Source: Thalassobius sp049116315 (GTDB lineage: Bacteria; Pseudomonadota; Alphaproteobacteria; Rhodobacterales; Rhodobacteraceae). From it: a stretch of DNA of 64,000 nt. Under the pieces are notes generated by a model. That model did not search any database. It worked only from the letters and a program-made list of their open reading frames with translations, and had not been told where the DNA came from. Below are positions 1-7,741 of this stretch, one piece after another. The first letter of the stretch is position 1. Every line of letters begins with the position of its first letter. The stretch covers positions 108,421 through 172,420 of the forward strand of contig JAGDZD010000006.1 in the NCBI GenBank assembly GCA_049116315.1, read 5' to 3'. The position numbers and the translations under genes were made by a program.

Positions 1-104
1 CCGTTCAGCCACAACAGCGCGCCCGGCGCCGCCAGCAGGCAAAAGAACACCGGCAGGCCGATCATCAGCAAGAACAGAAAGACGGGCATAAACCAAAGCA
101 ACAT
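1..104 (-). CDS. TRAP transporter large permease, DctM family (N-terminal fragment)
   Basis: Only the first 34 codons are inside the window; the gene runs off the left edge. The visible residues start MLLWFMPVFLFLLMIGLPVF and form one hydrophobic helix, as DctM subunits do. The ATG overlaps the stop codon of the small permease gene by one base (TAATG), which shows translational coupling. DctM is the 12-helix channel subunit that works with DctQ and a periplasmic binding protein, expected beyond the left edge. Context (SmoABC-like enzymes upstream in the same operon) suggests a sulfonated sugar substrate, but nothing in this fragment shows specificity. Confidence 0.8.
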   Translation of the reverse strand, partial: MLLWFMPVFLFLLMIGLPVFFCLLAAPGALLWLN

Positions 105-694
105 TATTCTGCGCCTCCGACATCGATGGATGACAAATCAGGCAAACGGTCCCCCGCCCCCATAAGGGCCATGAACCGATGCAGCACCAACTCGATGTTG
201 ACGAGGATCAGCATCGCAATTCCCACCACCAAAGAGGTCATCATCCAGCTGCGTGGAATGCGGTACCACTCGTCAAATCCAAAAGAAGTTGGGATATAAA
301 GCGAGGCCGTCGCAAAGCGCCCGCCCAAGCCGTTGACCTCTTTCCAACCGATTTGCAGACCAACAATCAGAACCAACAAGGACACCAGTAGCAGCACAAG
401 CTGCAGCAAATAGGCCGCGCGACCGCGGATCAAATTGTCCAGAACATCGATGGCCACAAACCCGCCACGGCGCAGCGCCGTGGGCGCCATCAGACCGGTC
501 ATCCACAACATGCAAAACCGGGCCGCTTCGTCTGGCCAAGGCAAGGCGCTGTTCAACACATATCGGCAAAAGACCTGCACCAGAATGACAATCACCATGA
601 TTGCGATTGCAACCACACCGATGCCACGCCCCAGCGACAACAACAGATCATTGACCTGCTTCAGCCCGTAAATAGTCGCCATAATTGGCTTCAT
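104..694 (-). CDS. TRAP transporter small permease, DctQ family
   Basis: A protein of 196 residues with four hydrophobic segments, roughly residues 25-45, 60-80, 100-120 and 145-165, and the DctQ-type stretch VFCRYVLNSALPWPDEAARF after the first helix. DctQ is the small membrane subunit that couples the binding protein and the DctM channel. I chose the ATG at 694 rather than an upstream in-frame start because a GGGAGG ribosome binding site lies just before it. The gene is the fourth in a tight minus-strand operon (LLM monooxygenase, aldo/keto reductase, flavin reductase, DctQ, DctM), only about 50 bases after the flavin reductase stop. Import of the monooxygenase substrate is the obvious inferred role. 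Confidence 0.88.
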   Translation of the reverse strand: MKPIMATIYGLKQVNDLLLSLGRGIGVVAIAIMVIVILVQVFCRYVLNSALPWPDEAARFCMLWMTGLMAPTALRRGGFVAIDVLDNLIRGRAAYLLQLVLLLVSLLVLIVGLQIGWKEVNGLGGRFATASLYIPTSFGFDEWYRIPRSWMMTSLVVGIAMLILVNIELVLHRFMALMGAGDRLPDLSSIDVGGAE

Positions 695-744
695 TTTGTT
701 CCCTCCCAGCCGGCACGCCCCCCGCGACACCGGATCCGTCGTTT

Positions 745-1263
745 TTAGTCGGTGGCGAAATACCCCAGCTGGCCTTTGAAAAAGGCCAAGGCTTCGCCAT
801 CGTCCCGCATCGTTGCGCGGTTCACATGGCCCAAAACAATGGCGTGATCGCCACCTTCATAGATCGCCGAGCGGGTGCATTCGAACCGCGCCAGACATCC
901 TTCAAGAACAGGCACGCCTTCGGGATTCATATGCAAATCCATTTCGCGCAATCCATGCGCATCTTTGGCGACTTTCCAACACAGATCATCCTGATCAGAT
1001 GACAGGACGTGAATGGCGTAGTGGTCGGCGCTTTCGAAATACGGGAACCGACGCGAATTCTTGTCAGGGGACCACAGCACCAATGGCGGCGTCAGCGAGA
1101 CCGAAGAGAAGCTGCTGGCGGTGATCGCAACCACCCCCGCCTCTGTTGCGGCTGTGACAATGGTCACCCCCGTCGCAAAGCGACCAAAAGCATCGCGCAA
1201 AAGCCGCGTGTTACTTTCGTCAGGGATGAAGCTTTTCGCGCCTCCGGCAAGCTCAAATGACAT
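745..1263 (-). CDS. smoA: Flavin reductase, probable partner of the SsuD/SmoC-type monooxygenase
   Basis: A 172-residue flavin reductase of the RutF/HpaC (DIM6/NTAB) family. Recognisable parts are FATGVTIVTA near residue 28, ASSFSSVSLTPPLVLW near residue 50 (flavin contact) and GDHAIVLGHV near residue 137. These enzymes use NAD(P)H to make free reduced FMN for a separate monooxygenase. The start at 1263 overlaps the stop of the aldo/keto reductase (TGATG) and follows a GGAGG site, so the two are translationally coupled. The trio of LLM monooxygenase, aldo/keto reductase and flavin reductase matches the SmoC-SmoB-SmoA set of the sulfo-SMO sulfoquinovose pathway. The family is certain; the smoA name is inferred from neighbours. 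Confidence 0.85.
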   Translation of the reverse strand: MSFELAGGAKSFIPDESNTRLLRDAFGRFATGVTIVTAATEAGVVAITASSFSSVSLTPPLVLWSPDKNSRRFPYFESADHYAIHVLSSDQDDLCWKVAKDAHGLREMDLHMNPEGVPVLEGCLARFECTRSAIYEGGDHAIVLGHVNRATMRDDGEALAFFKGQLGYFATD

Positions 1264-2153
1264 CACGCAACCTCCGTACCCAAGGCCGCCTGATAGAGCG
1301 TGAACCACGTCTCGCGATCCAGGGTGACTTTGGTCGCATCACTGATCTGCCGGATGCGGTCCAAGTTGTTGGTGCCCAAGACAGGCAAGATATTGGCAGG
1401 GTGATGCAGCAAGAAGGCCACGGCCACCGCGGCGCGATCCACCGACTGCTCGGCTGCAATCGCATCCAATGCCTCGGCCACAGGACCCGCGCCGGTCATC
1501 AAGCCGCCACCACCCAGAGGCGACCACGCCATCATGGGCACAGCGTGCTGCTGATGAAAGGCCAGATCCCCATTCGAAAACGCTGAAATCTCGGACAGGG
1601 AAATCTCTAGCTGGTTGGTCACCAGTTTGTTCTTCATGCCCGATTGCAACAAAGACCAGTCCCATGGACGAAAATTAGACACGCCGGCGGCGCGAATTTT
1701 GCCGCTGGCGATCAGATCATCCAATGCAGCACCGGTTTCGTTGTGGTCCATCAACGGATCAGGGCGATGGATCAACAAAAGATCAATGTGATCAATGTTC
1801 ATGTCGCGCAAAGAATGCTCAACCGAGGCTTCGATATGTGCGCGTGAGGTGTTGTAGTGTTTAACCTTAGCGTCCGCGTAACGCCCAGCCGGGGCGACGA
1901 TGTCACATTTGGTGACGATTTCCATCTGATTGCGCAGGGCCGGGTTGGCCGCCAATGCACCGCCCAGGATCGCTTCGGCTGTGTAGCCGCCATAGATGTC
2001 AGCTTGATCAAAAGTGGTGATCCCTTGGTCCAAGCAGGCTTGGATCTTGGCTACGACGTGGCTGGCAGAGGTGTCTTCGACATCGCCGATGCGCCACATC
2101 CCATAGACAAGACGGCTGAAATCCAGATCTGAAGAAAGTTTAACGCGATCCAT
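1263..2153 (-). CDS. smoB: Aldo/keto reductase, probable SmoB-type 6-dehydroglucose reductase
   Basis: A 296-residue aldo/keto reductase. The catalytic tetrad is visible: Asp and Tyr in FDQADIYGGY (about residues 48-57), Lys in IVTKCD (about 80) and His in LLLIHRPDP (about 128). The nucleotide-binding end is seen in PVLGTNNLDRI. In the sulfo-SMO pathway SmoB reduces the 6-dehydroglucose left after sulfite is removed from sulfoquinovose, giving glucose. From memory the start and central region closely resemble Agrobacterium SmoB; I could not align them. The gene overlaps the stop codon of the upstream monooxygenase by one base (TAATG) and the start of the flavin reductase downstream. A general AKR acting on another aldehyde is the alternative. 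Confidence 0.85.
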   Translation of the reverse strand: MDRVKLSSDLDFSRLVYGMWRIGDVEDTSASHVVAKIQACLDQGITTFDQADIYGGYTAEAILGGALAANPALRNQMEIVTKCDIVAPAGRYADAKVKHYNTSRAHIEASVEHSLRDMNIDHIDLLLIHRPDPLMDHNETGAALDDLIASGKIRAAGVSNFRPWDWSLLQSGMKNKLVTNQLEISLSEISAFSNGDLAFHQQHAVPMMAWSPLGGGGLMTGAGPVAEALDAIAAEQSVDRAAVAVAFLLHHPANILPVLGTNNLDRIRQISDATKVTLDRETWFTLYQAALGTEVA

Positions 2154-3307
2154 TAGCGACGTACTCCTACGCCCAAAGGCGTGGCTGGTGTGGAGGCAGG
2201 TACCCGGCCATAGGCTTCGGGCAACGAACAGGTTTTCATATTGGGCAGAATGCGCGCACCAAAGTGCTTGGCTTCTTCCAGATGCGGGTATCCTGACAAG
2301 ATAAAGGCCCGGATGCCCATTTTTTGATAGTCTTCAAGCTTGGACATGACCTGATCGGTGGATCCCACCAACGCCGCACCGCATCCAGAGCGCGCCCGGC
2401 CAACACCCGTCCACAGATTGGGTTCAATATAGCCAGAGTCATCAGCGACATCGCGGTTTTTGGCTTGGTGGCTGACCCCAAGTGAGGTTGAATCAAGCGC
2501 CCGGTCGCGGATGGCGCGTCCTTGCTCGTCATCCAGCTTGGACACGATGTGGTCGGCGTATTCGCGTGCTTCGGCTTCGGTGTCGCGCACAATAACATGA
2601 ACCCGCAGGCCATAATCCAACGTGCGCTCGTATTTTTCAGCAACCGCATTCACAGCCTTCATCCGGCCGGCAAGCTCTTCCATCTTTTCTGGCCACATCA
2701 GATAGACATCACAATGTTCACCGCAAAGCTCTAGCGCCGCGGGGGAATACCCACCAAAGTACAACAATGGACCGCCTGTTTGATAAGGACGCACGGGATC
2801 TGTCGTCAGCCCAGAGAAGTTGTACACCTCTCCTTGGTGATTGATTTCATCACGTGTCCACGCCTGTTTCAGGATCTCCACCACCTCACGCGAGCGTTGG
2901 TAGCGAAAGTTGCTCTCCGCCTTTTCACCCGGAAAATCCGACGAGATAATGTTGACGGTCAGGCGACCCTCTAACATGTGATCCAACGTCGAAATGGTCC
3001 GCGCCAACATGATTGGCTGCATTTCACCACAGCGCACCGCAGCCAGCATGTTGATCTTTTCTGTGATCGGCGCGCAGCCCGCCACAAAGCTCAGCGTGTC
3101 CTGTCCAACTTGATAAGAAGAGGGGCACAGAATGTTGCGAAACCCCTGAGCCTCGGCCGTCTTTACGATCTCGGAACAATGCGCCCAAGACGAGCGGAGA
3201 TCGCCGTCTGGCACGCCCAAAAATTGGTAATCATCCGAGCAAAGCGCGGCGAACCATGACACCTCTGCGGCGTCCAAATCAGGTGACGTAATCGGGACTA
3301 CAGTCAT
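2153..3307 (-). CDS. smoC: LLM-class flavin-dependent monooxygenase, SsuD-like, probable sulfoquinovose monooxygenase
   Basis: A 384-residue bacterial-luciferase-fold monooxygenase closest in pattern to alkanesulfonate monooxygenase SsuD. Telling parts are the strand-helix pattern through MLAAVRCGEMQPIMLARTI, the substrate loop near NIISSDFPGE, and the C-terminal GCGAALVGSTDQV followed by FILSGYPHLEEA, a hallmark of SsuD relatives. It uses FMNH2 and O2 to cleave a C-S bond and release sulfite. SmoC does this on sulfoquinovose. I chose the ATG at 3307 because GGAGGG stands just upstream. It is the first gene of the operon, divergent from a GntR regulator. Unlike ssu operons there is no SsuABC importer; a TRAP transporter is present instead. 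Substrate assignment is inference. Confidence 0.85.
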   Translation of the reverse strand: MTVVPITSPDLDAAEVSWFAALCSDDYQFLGVPDGDLRSSWAHCSEIVKTAEAQGFRNILCPSSYQVGQDTLSFVAGCAPITEKINMLAAVRCGEMQPIMLARTISTLDHMLEGRLTVNIISSDFPGEKAESNFRYQRSREVVEILKQAWTRDEINHQGEVYNFSGLTTDPVRPYQTGGPLLYFGGYSPAALELCGEHCDVYLMWPEKMEELAGRMKAVNAVAEKYERTLDYGLRVHVIVRDTEAEAREYADHIVSKLDDEQGRAIRDRALDSTSLGVSHQAKNRDVADDSGYIEPNLWTGVGRARSGCGAALVGSTDQVMSKLEDYQKMGIRAFILSGYPHLEEAKHFGARILPNMKTCSLPEAYGRVPASTPATPLGVGVRR

Positions 3308-3357
3308 CGATCCCTCCCTCAAAACCGATTGCAATTTCATCTTGCATAACCAGCGCC

Positions 3358-3382
3358 TTGATGTAGATCAATGGTGTATCAA
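3358..3382. promoter_or_regulatory. Candidate GntR operator in the divergent promoter region
   Basis: Between the monooxygenase start (3307) and the GntR start (3410) lies TTGAT-GTAG-ATCAA (3358-3371), an exact inverted repeat, followed 6 bases later by another ATCAA (3378-3382). Placement in the shared promoter region suggests autoregulation and control of the smo-like operon. No footprint evidence exists; the assignment rests on symmetry and position. Confidence 0.45.
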
Positions 3383-3409
3383 TTTTTTCTATTTGTGCCA
3401 AGAGCGCCG

Positions 3410-4120
3410 ATGAGACACCAAAGCAAAACCACCACCGCGATCCCACTTTATGTGCAAATCGCTGAATCTTTGATCCGCGAAATCGCTTCGGGGCGGCTGA
3501 CGGATGGTCAGAGATTGCCACCAGAACGCGTGCTGGCGGATCAATACCGCACCACGGTTCGAACCCTGCGAAAATCGCTTTCAGAACTTGAAAAACAAGG
3601 GATGTTGGAGCGAATTCACGGATCCGGGAACTACGTACGTTCAACCGATCAGGCCAGCTCGATCTATTCGATGTTCCGCCTAGAGTTGTACCAAGGAGGC
3701 GGTCTGCCAACGGCAGATTTTCTCAGCATCACAGAGATGGAAAAACCCAGCGACTTGCCCGAGTTTGGCACATCATCGCATGGCGTACGGTTCCGGAGGT
3801 TGCGATTCTTGGACCTTGTGCCCATCGCCGTAGAAGAGATCTGGCTGGATGGCAGCTGCGGGGTGGTCGACACCACAAACCTGTCTGATTCTTTGTATCG
3901 CTTTTATCGAATGAGCCTTGGGTTCTGGATTATTCGGGCCGAAGACAGGATTTCGATTGGGCAGGTTCCCGATTGGGCGCCCCAACGATTTGCACGCGCA
4001 CCCGGTGACACAGTTGGCTTTATCGAACGGTTCAGCTGGGCCCAGCGGCCCGAAACCGTCGAATACTCTCGTACATGGTTTGACACAGACAAGGCGCGAT
4101 ACGTTTCGCGCATCACCTAG
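3410..4120 (+). CDS. GntR family transcriptional regulator, HutC/UTRA type
   Basis: A 236-residue regulator. Residues 10-75 form the GntR winged helix (LYVQIAESLIREIASG, then RLPPERVLADQYRTTVRTLR and GMLERIHGSGNYV). The remaining residues, about 95-236, fit a UTRA ligand-binding domain with the typical ending RFSWAQRPETVEYSRTWF. UTRA regulators usually sense sugars or sugar phosphates and repress divergent catabolic operons. I prefer ATG 3410 to the in-frame ATG at 3371 because homology begins here and the latter would lie within the operator. The gene is followed after 8 bases by the Gfo/Idh/MocA gene, so both are probably one transcript, and it faces the smo-like operon. Confidence 0.9.
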   Translation: MRHQSKTTTAIPLYVQIAESLIREIASGRLTDGQRLPPERVLADQYRTTVRTLRKSLSELEKQGMLERIHGSGNYVRSTDQASSIYSMFRLELYQGGGLPTADFLSITEMEKPSDLPEFGTSSHGVRFRRLRFLDLVPIAVEEIWLDGSCGVVDTTNLSDSLYRFYRMSLGFWIIRAEDRISIGQVPDWAPQRFARAPGDTVGFIERFSWAQRPETVEYSRTWFDTDKARYVSRIT

Positions 4121-4128
4121 GAGGAAAG

Positions 4129-5235
4129 ATGTCTCACATCACTCACTATGGCATCATCGGCTGCGGCATGATGGGCCAAGAGCATCTGCGCAATATTGCG
4201 CTGTTGCCTGACACCAAAGTTGCCGCGATTTTTGAACCGGACGCTGAGATGCGCAAGGCCGCAGCAGCGTTTGCCCCTGACGCCAAATTTGTAGATAACA
4301 TCGAACAGCTGCTTTTGGTTGAAGAGCTGGACTGTATTTTGATTGCCAGCCCCAACTTCCGTCATGTCGGTCAGTTAGAGGCCTTGGCCCAAAGCCGCCC
4401 CCTGCCCGTTCTTGTGGAAAAGCCGCTGTTTACGGACCCTGCAGAGATCGCTTGGCTCGATGGCTTTATTGCACGTTACCCGGCCGCTGTGTGGGTGGCC
4501 ATGGAATACCGCTATATGCCGCCAATCGCCGCGTTCCTGAAGCAAGCACAAGAGGCCACCGGTGGCATCAAGATGCTCAGCATCCGCGAACACCGCTTTC
4601 CCTTTCTGCACAAAGTCCACGACTGGAACCGTTTTAACAGCCAATCTGGCGGCACATTCGTCGAAAAATGCTGTCACTTCTTTGATCTGATGCGCCTGAC
4701 GCTGGGGGCTGACCCGGTGCGGGTCATGGCCTCGGGGGGACAAGACGCCAACCACTTGGACGAACAAATCGACGGCAAGACGCCGGACATTTTGGACAAT
4801 GGCTATGTGATTGTTGATTTTGAAAACGGCGCACGGGCGATGTTAGAGCTGTGCATGTTTGCCGAAGGCGCAGAGTATCAAGAAGATGTCTCTGCGGTTG
4901 GCCCCAATGGCAAGATCGAAGCCTTCGTTCCCGGACCGGGTCGCTTCTGGCCAGAGCACCTTGGCGCAGCCCCTGTGCCCAAACTGGTGGTCAGCCCACG
5001 CGACCCCAAAGGCCCGATCACCCAAGACATTCCCGTCGATCCAACCCTGCTCGAAGCTGGAGACCACAACGGGTCCACCTTCTATCAGCATCAAAAATTC
5101 CTGGAATTGGTGCGGGGTGAACGTGACACACCCGAGGTCAGCATCACAGATGGGAAAATGGCCGTCGTGATGGGGCTGGCTGCGCAGAAATCAATCGCTG
5201 AACGCCGCGCCGTTGAGATTTCCGAACTGCTGTAA
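4129..5235 (+). CDS. sqgA: Gfo/Idh/MocA family protein, possible NAD-dependent sulfoquinovosidase
   Basis: A 368-residue Gfo/Idh/MocA protein with an N-terminal Rossmann fold (YGIIGCGMMGQEH, residues 6-18), the EKPL motif (about residue 104) and the family's C-terminal alpha/beta domain. AGGAGG precedes the start. Members are usually NAD(P)-dependent sugar dehydrogenases, but some act as NAD-dependent glycosidases by transient oxidation of the sugar ring (GH109 and, for sulfoquinovosides, GH188/SqgA). NAD-dependent sulfoquinovosidases are known in Roseobacter-clade clusters that lack the classical GH31 enzyme. Here the gene sits beside SmoABC-like enzymes and no GH31 gene is in view, so a sulfoquinovosidase role is plausible. 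The family is certain; the function and gene symbol are inferred from context. Confidence 0.75.
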   Translation: MSHITHYGIIGCGMMGQEHLRNIALLPDTKVAAIFEPDAEMRKAAAAFAPDAKFVDNIEQLLLVEELDCILIASPNFRHVGQLEALAQSRPLPVLVEKPLFTDPAEIAWLDGFIARYPAAVWVAMEYRYMPPIAAFLKQAQEATGGIKMLSIREHRFPFLHKVHDWNRFNSQSGGTFVEKCCHFFDLMRLTLGADPVRVMASGGQDANHLDEQIDGKTPDILDNGYVIVDFENGARAMLELCMFAEGAEYQEDVSAVGPNGKIEAFVPGPGRFWPEHLGAAPVPKLVVSPRDPKGPITQDIPVDPTLLEAGDHNGSTFYQHQKFLELVRGERDTPEVSITDGKMAVVMGLAAQKSIAERRAVEISELL

Positions 5236-5265
5236 CACGGTGCGAGCCGGATCAGCCCCCACACC

Positions 5266-5296
5266 CGCTTTGGCCTCCGTTTGCGGGGCCAAAGCG
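5266..5296 (+). terminator. Hairpin downstream of the Gfo/Idh/MocA gene
   Basis: A perfect 10-base-pair stem (CGCTTTGGCC, 5266-5275, with GGCCAAAGCG, 5287-5296) with an 11-base loop. It begins 30 bases after the Gfo/Idh/MocA stop. There is no U tract after it, so it may be a weak terminator or an mRNA 3'-end stabiliser. It separates this gene from the CofD-like gene. Confidence 0.5.
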
Positions 5297-5301
5297 AAAT
5301 T

Positions 5302-6558
5302 ATGGCTTCTTTCTCTGGACGTTGCAGTGTTAACTCCTTTCGGACCCACCCGAGTGGTCTGAAACCGGAGCGTCGCCCTTTGCAAGTGTCCCGAGACATC
5401 GTTGTGCCCGATGAATTGCGGGTGGCACGTGCGCGCAATTTACCAGCTTTGGGGCCACGTCTGTTGTTTTTCAGCGGCGGCAGCGCCTTGAATGGGATCG
5501 CGCGACGCCTAAAGGACTACACCCACAATTCAATCCACCTGATCACCCCTTTTGACAGCGGGGGCAGCTCTCAGGTCTTGCGCGCAGCCTTTGACATGCC
5601 CGCTGTGGGGGATCTGCGCAGTCGTTTAATGGCCTTGGCGGATGAAACCGTATTGGGGCATCCTGAAATCTACACCTTGTTTAACTATCGGTTTGCGCAG
5701 GACAAAGCGCCGATGGCCTTGGAACAAGAATTCTTGGCCCTCATGGAGGGCACACATGAGCTGACGGCCGCTCTGACAGAGCCTATGCGCAGCCTCATCT
5801 TGTCTCAGCTGCGTGACTTCAGCCGTTTCAAACCGGACCAGTTTGACCTTTCAGGCGCCAGCATTGGCAATCTTATTCTGGCTGGTGGATACCTGTCACA
5901 AAACAGAGCTTTGGAGCCTGTGCTCTTTTTGATGTCAAAAATGGTTGGCGTTCAGGGCACCGTGCGCTCGATTGTGGACGGTAACCTTGGCATTGGTGCC
6001 GATTTGATCGATGGCAGCAGGGTGATTGGCCAAAAAGAGATGACCGGCAAAGAAAACGCCGCCATCACCAGCCCCATTCGTCAGCTCTTTCTGACGCAAA
6101 ATGGCCAACGTTTGGACGGAGATCAGATCATTTTGCCTGATCGAAACCGCCAGTTGATCGAGCAAGCGGACCTGATTTGCTTTCCGCCCGGCAGTCTCTA
6201 TTCCAGTGTGATAGCAAACCTATTGCCTTGCGACACCGCCAGCAGTATCGCACAGCGCAACGTGCCCAAGGTCTATCTGCCAAGCCTGGGAACCGATAGC
6301 GAATGCCCCGGCTGTACATTGGTTGAAAACGTAGAGGCCTTGCTGGGCGCACTGCGCGCTGACGCAGGCAGTTCGTACCCAACATCAGCACTATTGACGA
6401 TGGTTTTATGTGACCGGCGCACGTTCGACATTGAACAGGCGCGCCTGTTGAAAGATCGGTATGGGGTGGCCTGCTTACCGCTGGACCTAACCCGCCCAGC
6501 CACGCCGGAACAATACGACCCCACTTTGGTCAGCGAAGCTTTGGTGTCTTTGACCTAA
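5302..6558 (+). CDS. CofD/YvcK-superfamily protein resembling the GAK-system CofD-like family
   Basis: A 418-residue protein of the CofD/YvcK fold. The signature near residue 55 is FFSGGSALNGIARRL followed by THNSIHLITPFDSGGSS, and a second conserved block is IGNLILAGGYL (about 190). A further block, ICFPPGSLYSSV, is near residue 290. CofD transfers phospholactate to a deazaflavin and YvcK regulates cell-wall carbon flow; the subgroup that looks like this one (named GAK in family databases) has no known function. No deazaflavin genes and no other GAK members (ATP-grasp, XXXCH protein) are seen nearby. The start is uncertain: ATG 5302 lacks a clear ribosome binding site, and an earlier TTG lies inside the hairpin. 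It may be transcribed alone. Confidence 0.75.
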   Translation: MASFSGRCSVNSFRTHPSGLKPERRPLQVSRDIVVPDELRVARARNLPALGPRLLFFSGGSALNGIARRLKDYTHNSIHLITPFDSGGSSQVLRAAFDMPAVGDLRSRLMALADETVLGHPEIYTLFNYRFAQDKAPMALEQEFLALMEGTHELTAALTEPMRSLILSQLRDFSRFKPDQFDLSGASIGNLILAGGYLSQNRALEPVLFLMSKMVGVQGTVRSIVDGNLGIGADLIDGSRVIGQKEMTGKENAAITSPIRQLFLTQNGQRLDGDQIILPDRNRQLIEQADLICFPPGSLYSSVIANLLPCDTASSIAQRNVPKVYLPSLGTDSECPGCTLVENVEALLGALRADAGSSYPTSALLTMVLCDRRTFDIEQARLLKDRYGVACLPLDLTRPATPEQYDPTLVSEALVSLT

Positions 6559-6608
6559 GACCGCGCTCGAACACGCCCAAGGCATGAACAAGCTGCGACA
6601 AACCTGGA

Positions 6609-6980
6609 TTAGCTTAGCCGCGAGCCGGATTTTTCCCGTTCCCGTCGTTCGGCCGCCAACACGTCACCGGCAGGCAGTTGCGACAGTTGCACATGCATTT
6701 CGACAGGAATCAGCCCTCGCATCTGCAAATCCAGATACCGCAGACAACACACCCGCAAAAACGAAGTGAAGTTGCCGACATCATGCCCAACGTCCAAGCT
6801 TTCGTTGTACAGCCGATGCAACAGCTGCGGCACGTTCAACTTGTCACGCGCCGCAATTGTTTCCAATGTGCGCCAGAACATCTCTTCTAGGCGCACGCTG
6901 GTGACCATCCCATCCATTCGAAACGAACGGGTATGCGAGGTCCAAAGTGCCGGATCCGCATCGATGAATAATTGGCACAT
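6609..6980 (-). CDS. Ribbon-helix-helix domain protein
   Basis: A 123-residue protein with an RHH_4-type core: SFRMDGMVTSVRLEEMFWRTLETIA (about residues 19-43) supplies the beta strand and first helix, and NVPQLLHRLYNES the second. The tail NFTSFLRVCCLRYLDLQ is typical of this family. These are small predicted DNA-binding or regulatory proteins without a known target. A GAGG site precedes the ATG. It is the last gene of a minus-strand group after the muconolactone-isomerase-like gene (15-base gap) and the VOC gene, so it may sense or regulate the same pathway, but this is inference only. Confidence 0.75.
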   Translation of the reverse strand: MCQLFIDADPALWTSHTRSFRMDGMVTSVRLEEMFWRTLETIAARDKLNVPQLLHRLYNESLDVGHDVGNFTSFLRVCCLRYLDLQMRGLIPVEMHVQLSQLPAGDVLAAERREREKSGSRLS

Positions 6981-6995
6981 TTGAACCTCGTATGG

Positions 6996-7313
6996 TTAAG
7001 AGCGGCCGATACGCTCTGAAACATCAGCGGCGAAATCTTCGTAGCGACGCAGTGATTTTACGTCGACCTGAACATGATTGCCCATCTTTTGCATAATCGG
7101 CAGATCAAACAAGATCTGATCCAAGGTGTCCGGTGAATCGACATTCACAATCGCCAGAACTTTGCGTTCCCCAACAACTTTCCACAGATCGACAACCACA
7201 CCTGCTTCTTTGGCACCAAGGGCCACACCGGCCTCTTCTTGCCAGATGGTGAACAGACCTTGCTGGCCCATATCCACATCGTATTCCACAGTGAAATCAA
7301 GACGATAAAGCAT
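6996..7313 (-). CDS. Muconolactone delta-isomerase family protein
   Basis: A 105-residue protein with the ferredoxin-like small isomerase fold of PF02426. The N-terminal strand MLYRLDFTVEYD, the central GVVVDLWKVVGERKVLAIVNVDSPDTL and the later LFDLPIMQKMGNHVQVDVKSL fit the family. True muconolactone isomerase acts in the beta-ketoadipate pathway, but no other catechol-branch gene (catA, catB) is in this window, so a different lactone or a non-enzymatic role is possible. It lies between a VOC gene (32-base gap) and an RHH gene (15-base gap), all on the minus strand and presumably one transcript. Confidence 0.75.
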   Translation of the reverse strand: MLYRLDFTVEYDVDMGQQGLFTIWQEEAGVALGAKEAGVVVDLWKVVGERKVLAIVNVDSPDTLDQILFDLPIMQKMGNHVQVDVKSLRRYEDFAADVSERIGRS

Positions 7314-7345
7314 AATTTTCCTCCCATTAATGCTTTGATATCAGG

Positions 7346-7741
7346 TTAAACGAAGCGTCCTCCACGCTCGATAACCTCAATTTGATAGCCGTCCGGGTCC
7401 GCAATGAAGAAGAACCGGGCAACGCGTGTGCCTTTGTTTTGGAAATCAACAATGTCGCGCGGGGCAAAGCCTGCCGCACTAATCTTGCGATGCAGCGCAT
7501 CCAAATCATCCACCACAATCGCCAGATGCCCATAGCCATCCCCAAGGTCATAGGCCGTGGTTTGAGATTTGTTGATGGTCAACTCCAGCTCGAATGTGCT
7601 GTCAGGGGCACGTAGATAGACCAGCGTAAAGCCGTCAAAATCCAACCGGTCCGCCACCGTCATTTCGAAACAGTCCCGGTAAAAGGCGACCGACTTTGCT
7701 TCATCCAAAACGCGGATCATGCTGTGTGCTAAAGATGTCAT
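7346..7741 (-). CDS. VOC family (glyoxalase I-like) protein
   Basis: A 131-residue protein with two vicinal-oxygen-chelate modules. The expected metal ligands are visible: His6 in LAHSMIRV, Glu in TFELELT (about 49), His in GYGHLAIVVDD (about 71) and Glu in GYQIEVIERG near the end. This H-E-H-E pattern is that of lactoylglutathione lyase, which converts the glutathione-methylglyoxal adduct to lactoylglutathione. I chose ATG 7741 because GGAGGA precedes it by seven bases; longer reading frames run into non-homologous sequence. It is the first gene of the VOC / isomerase / RHH group. A lyase or ring-cleavage role other than methylglyoxal detoxification cannot be excluded. Confidence 0.8.
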   Translation of the reverse strand: MTSLAHSMIRVLDEAKSVAFYRDCFEMTVADRLDFDGFTLVYLRAPDSTFELELTINKSQTTAYDLGDGYGHLAIVVDDLDALHRKISAAGFAPRDIVDFQNKGTRVARFFFIADPDGYQIEVIERGGRFV

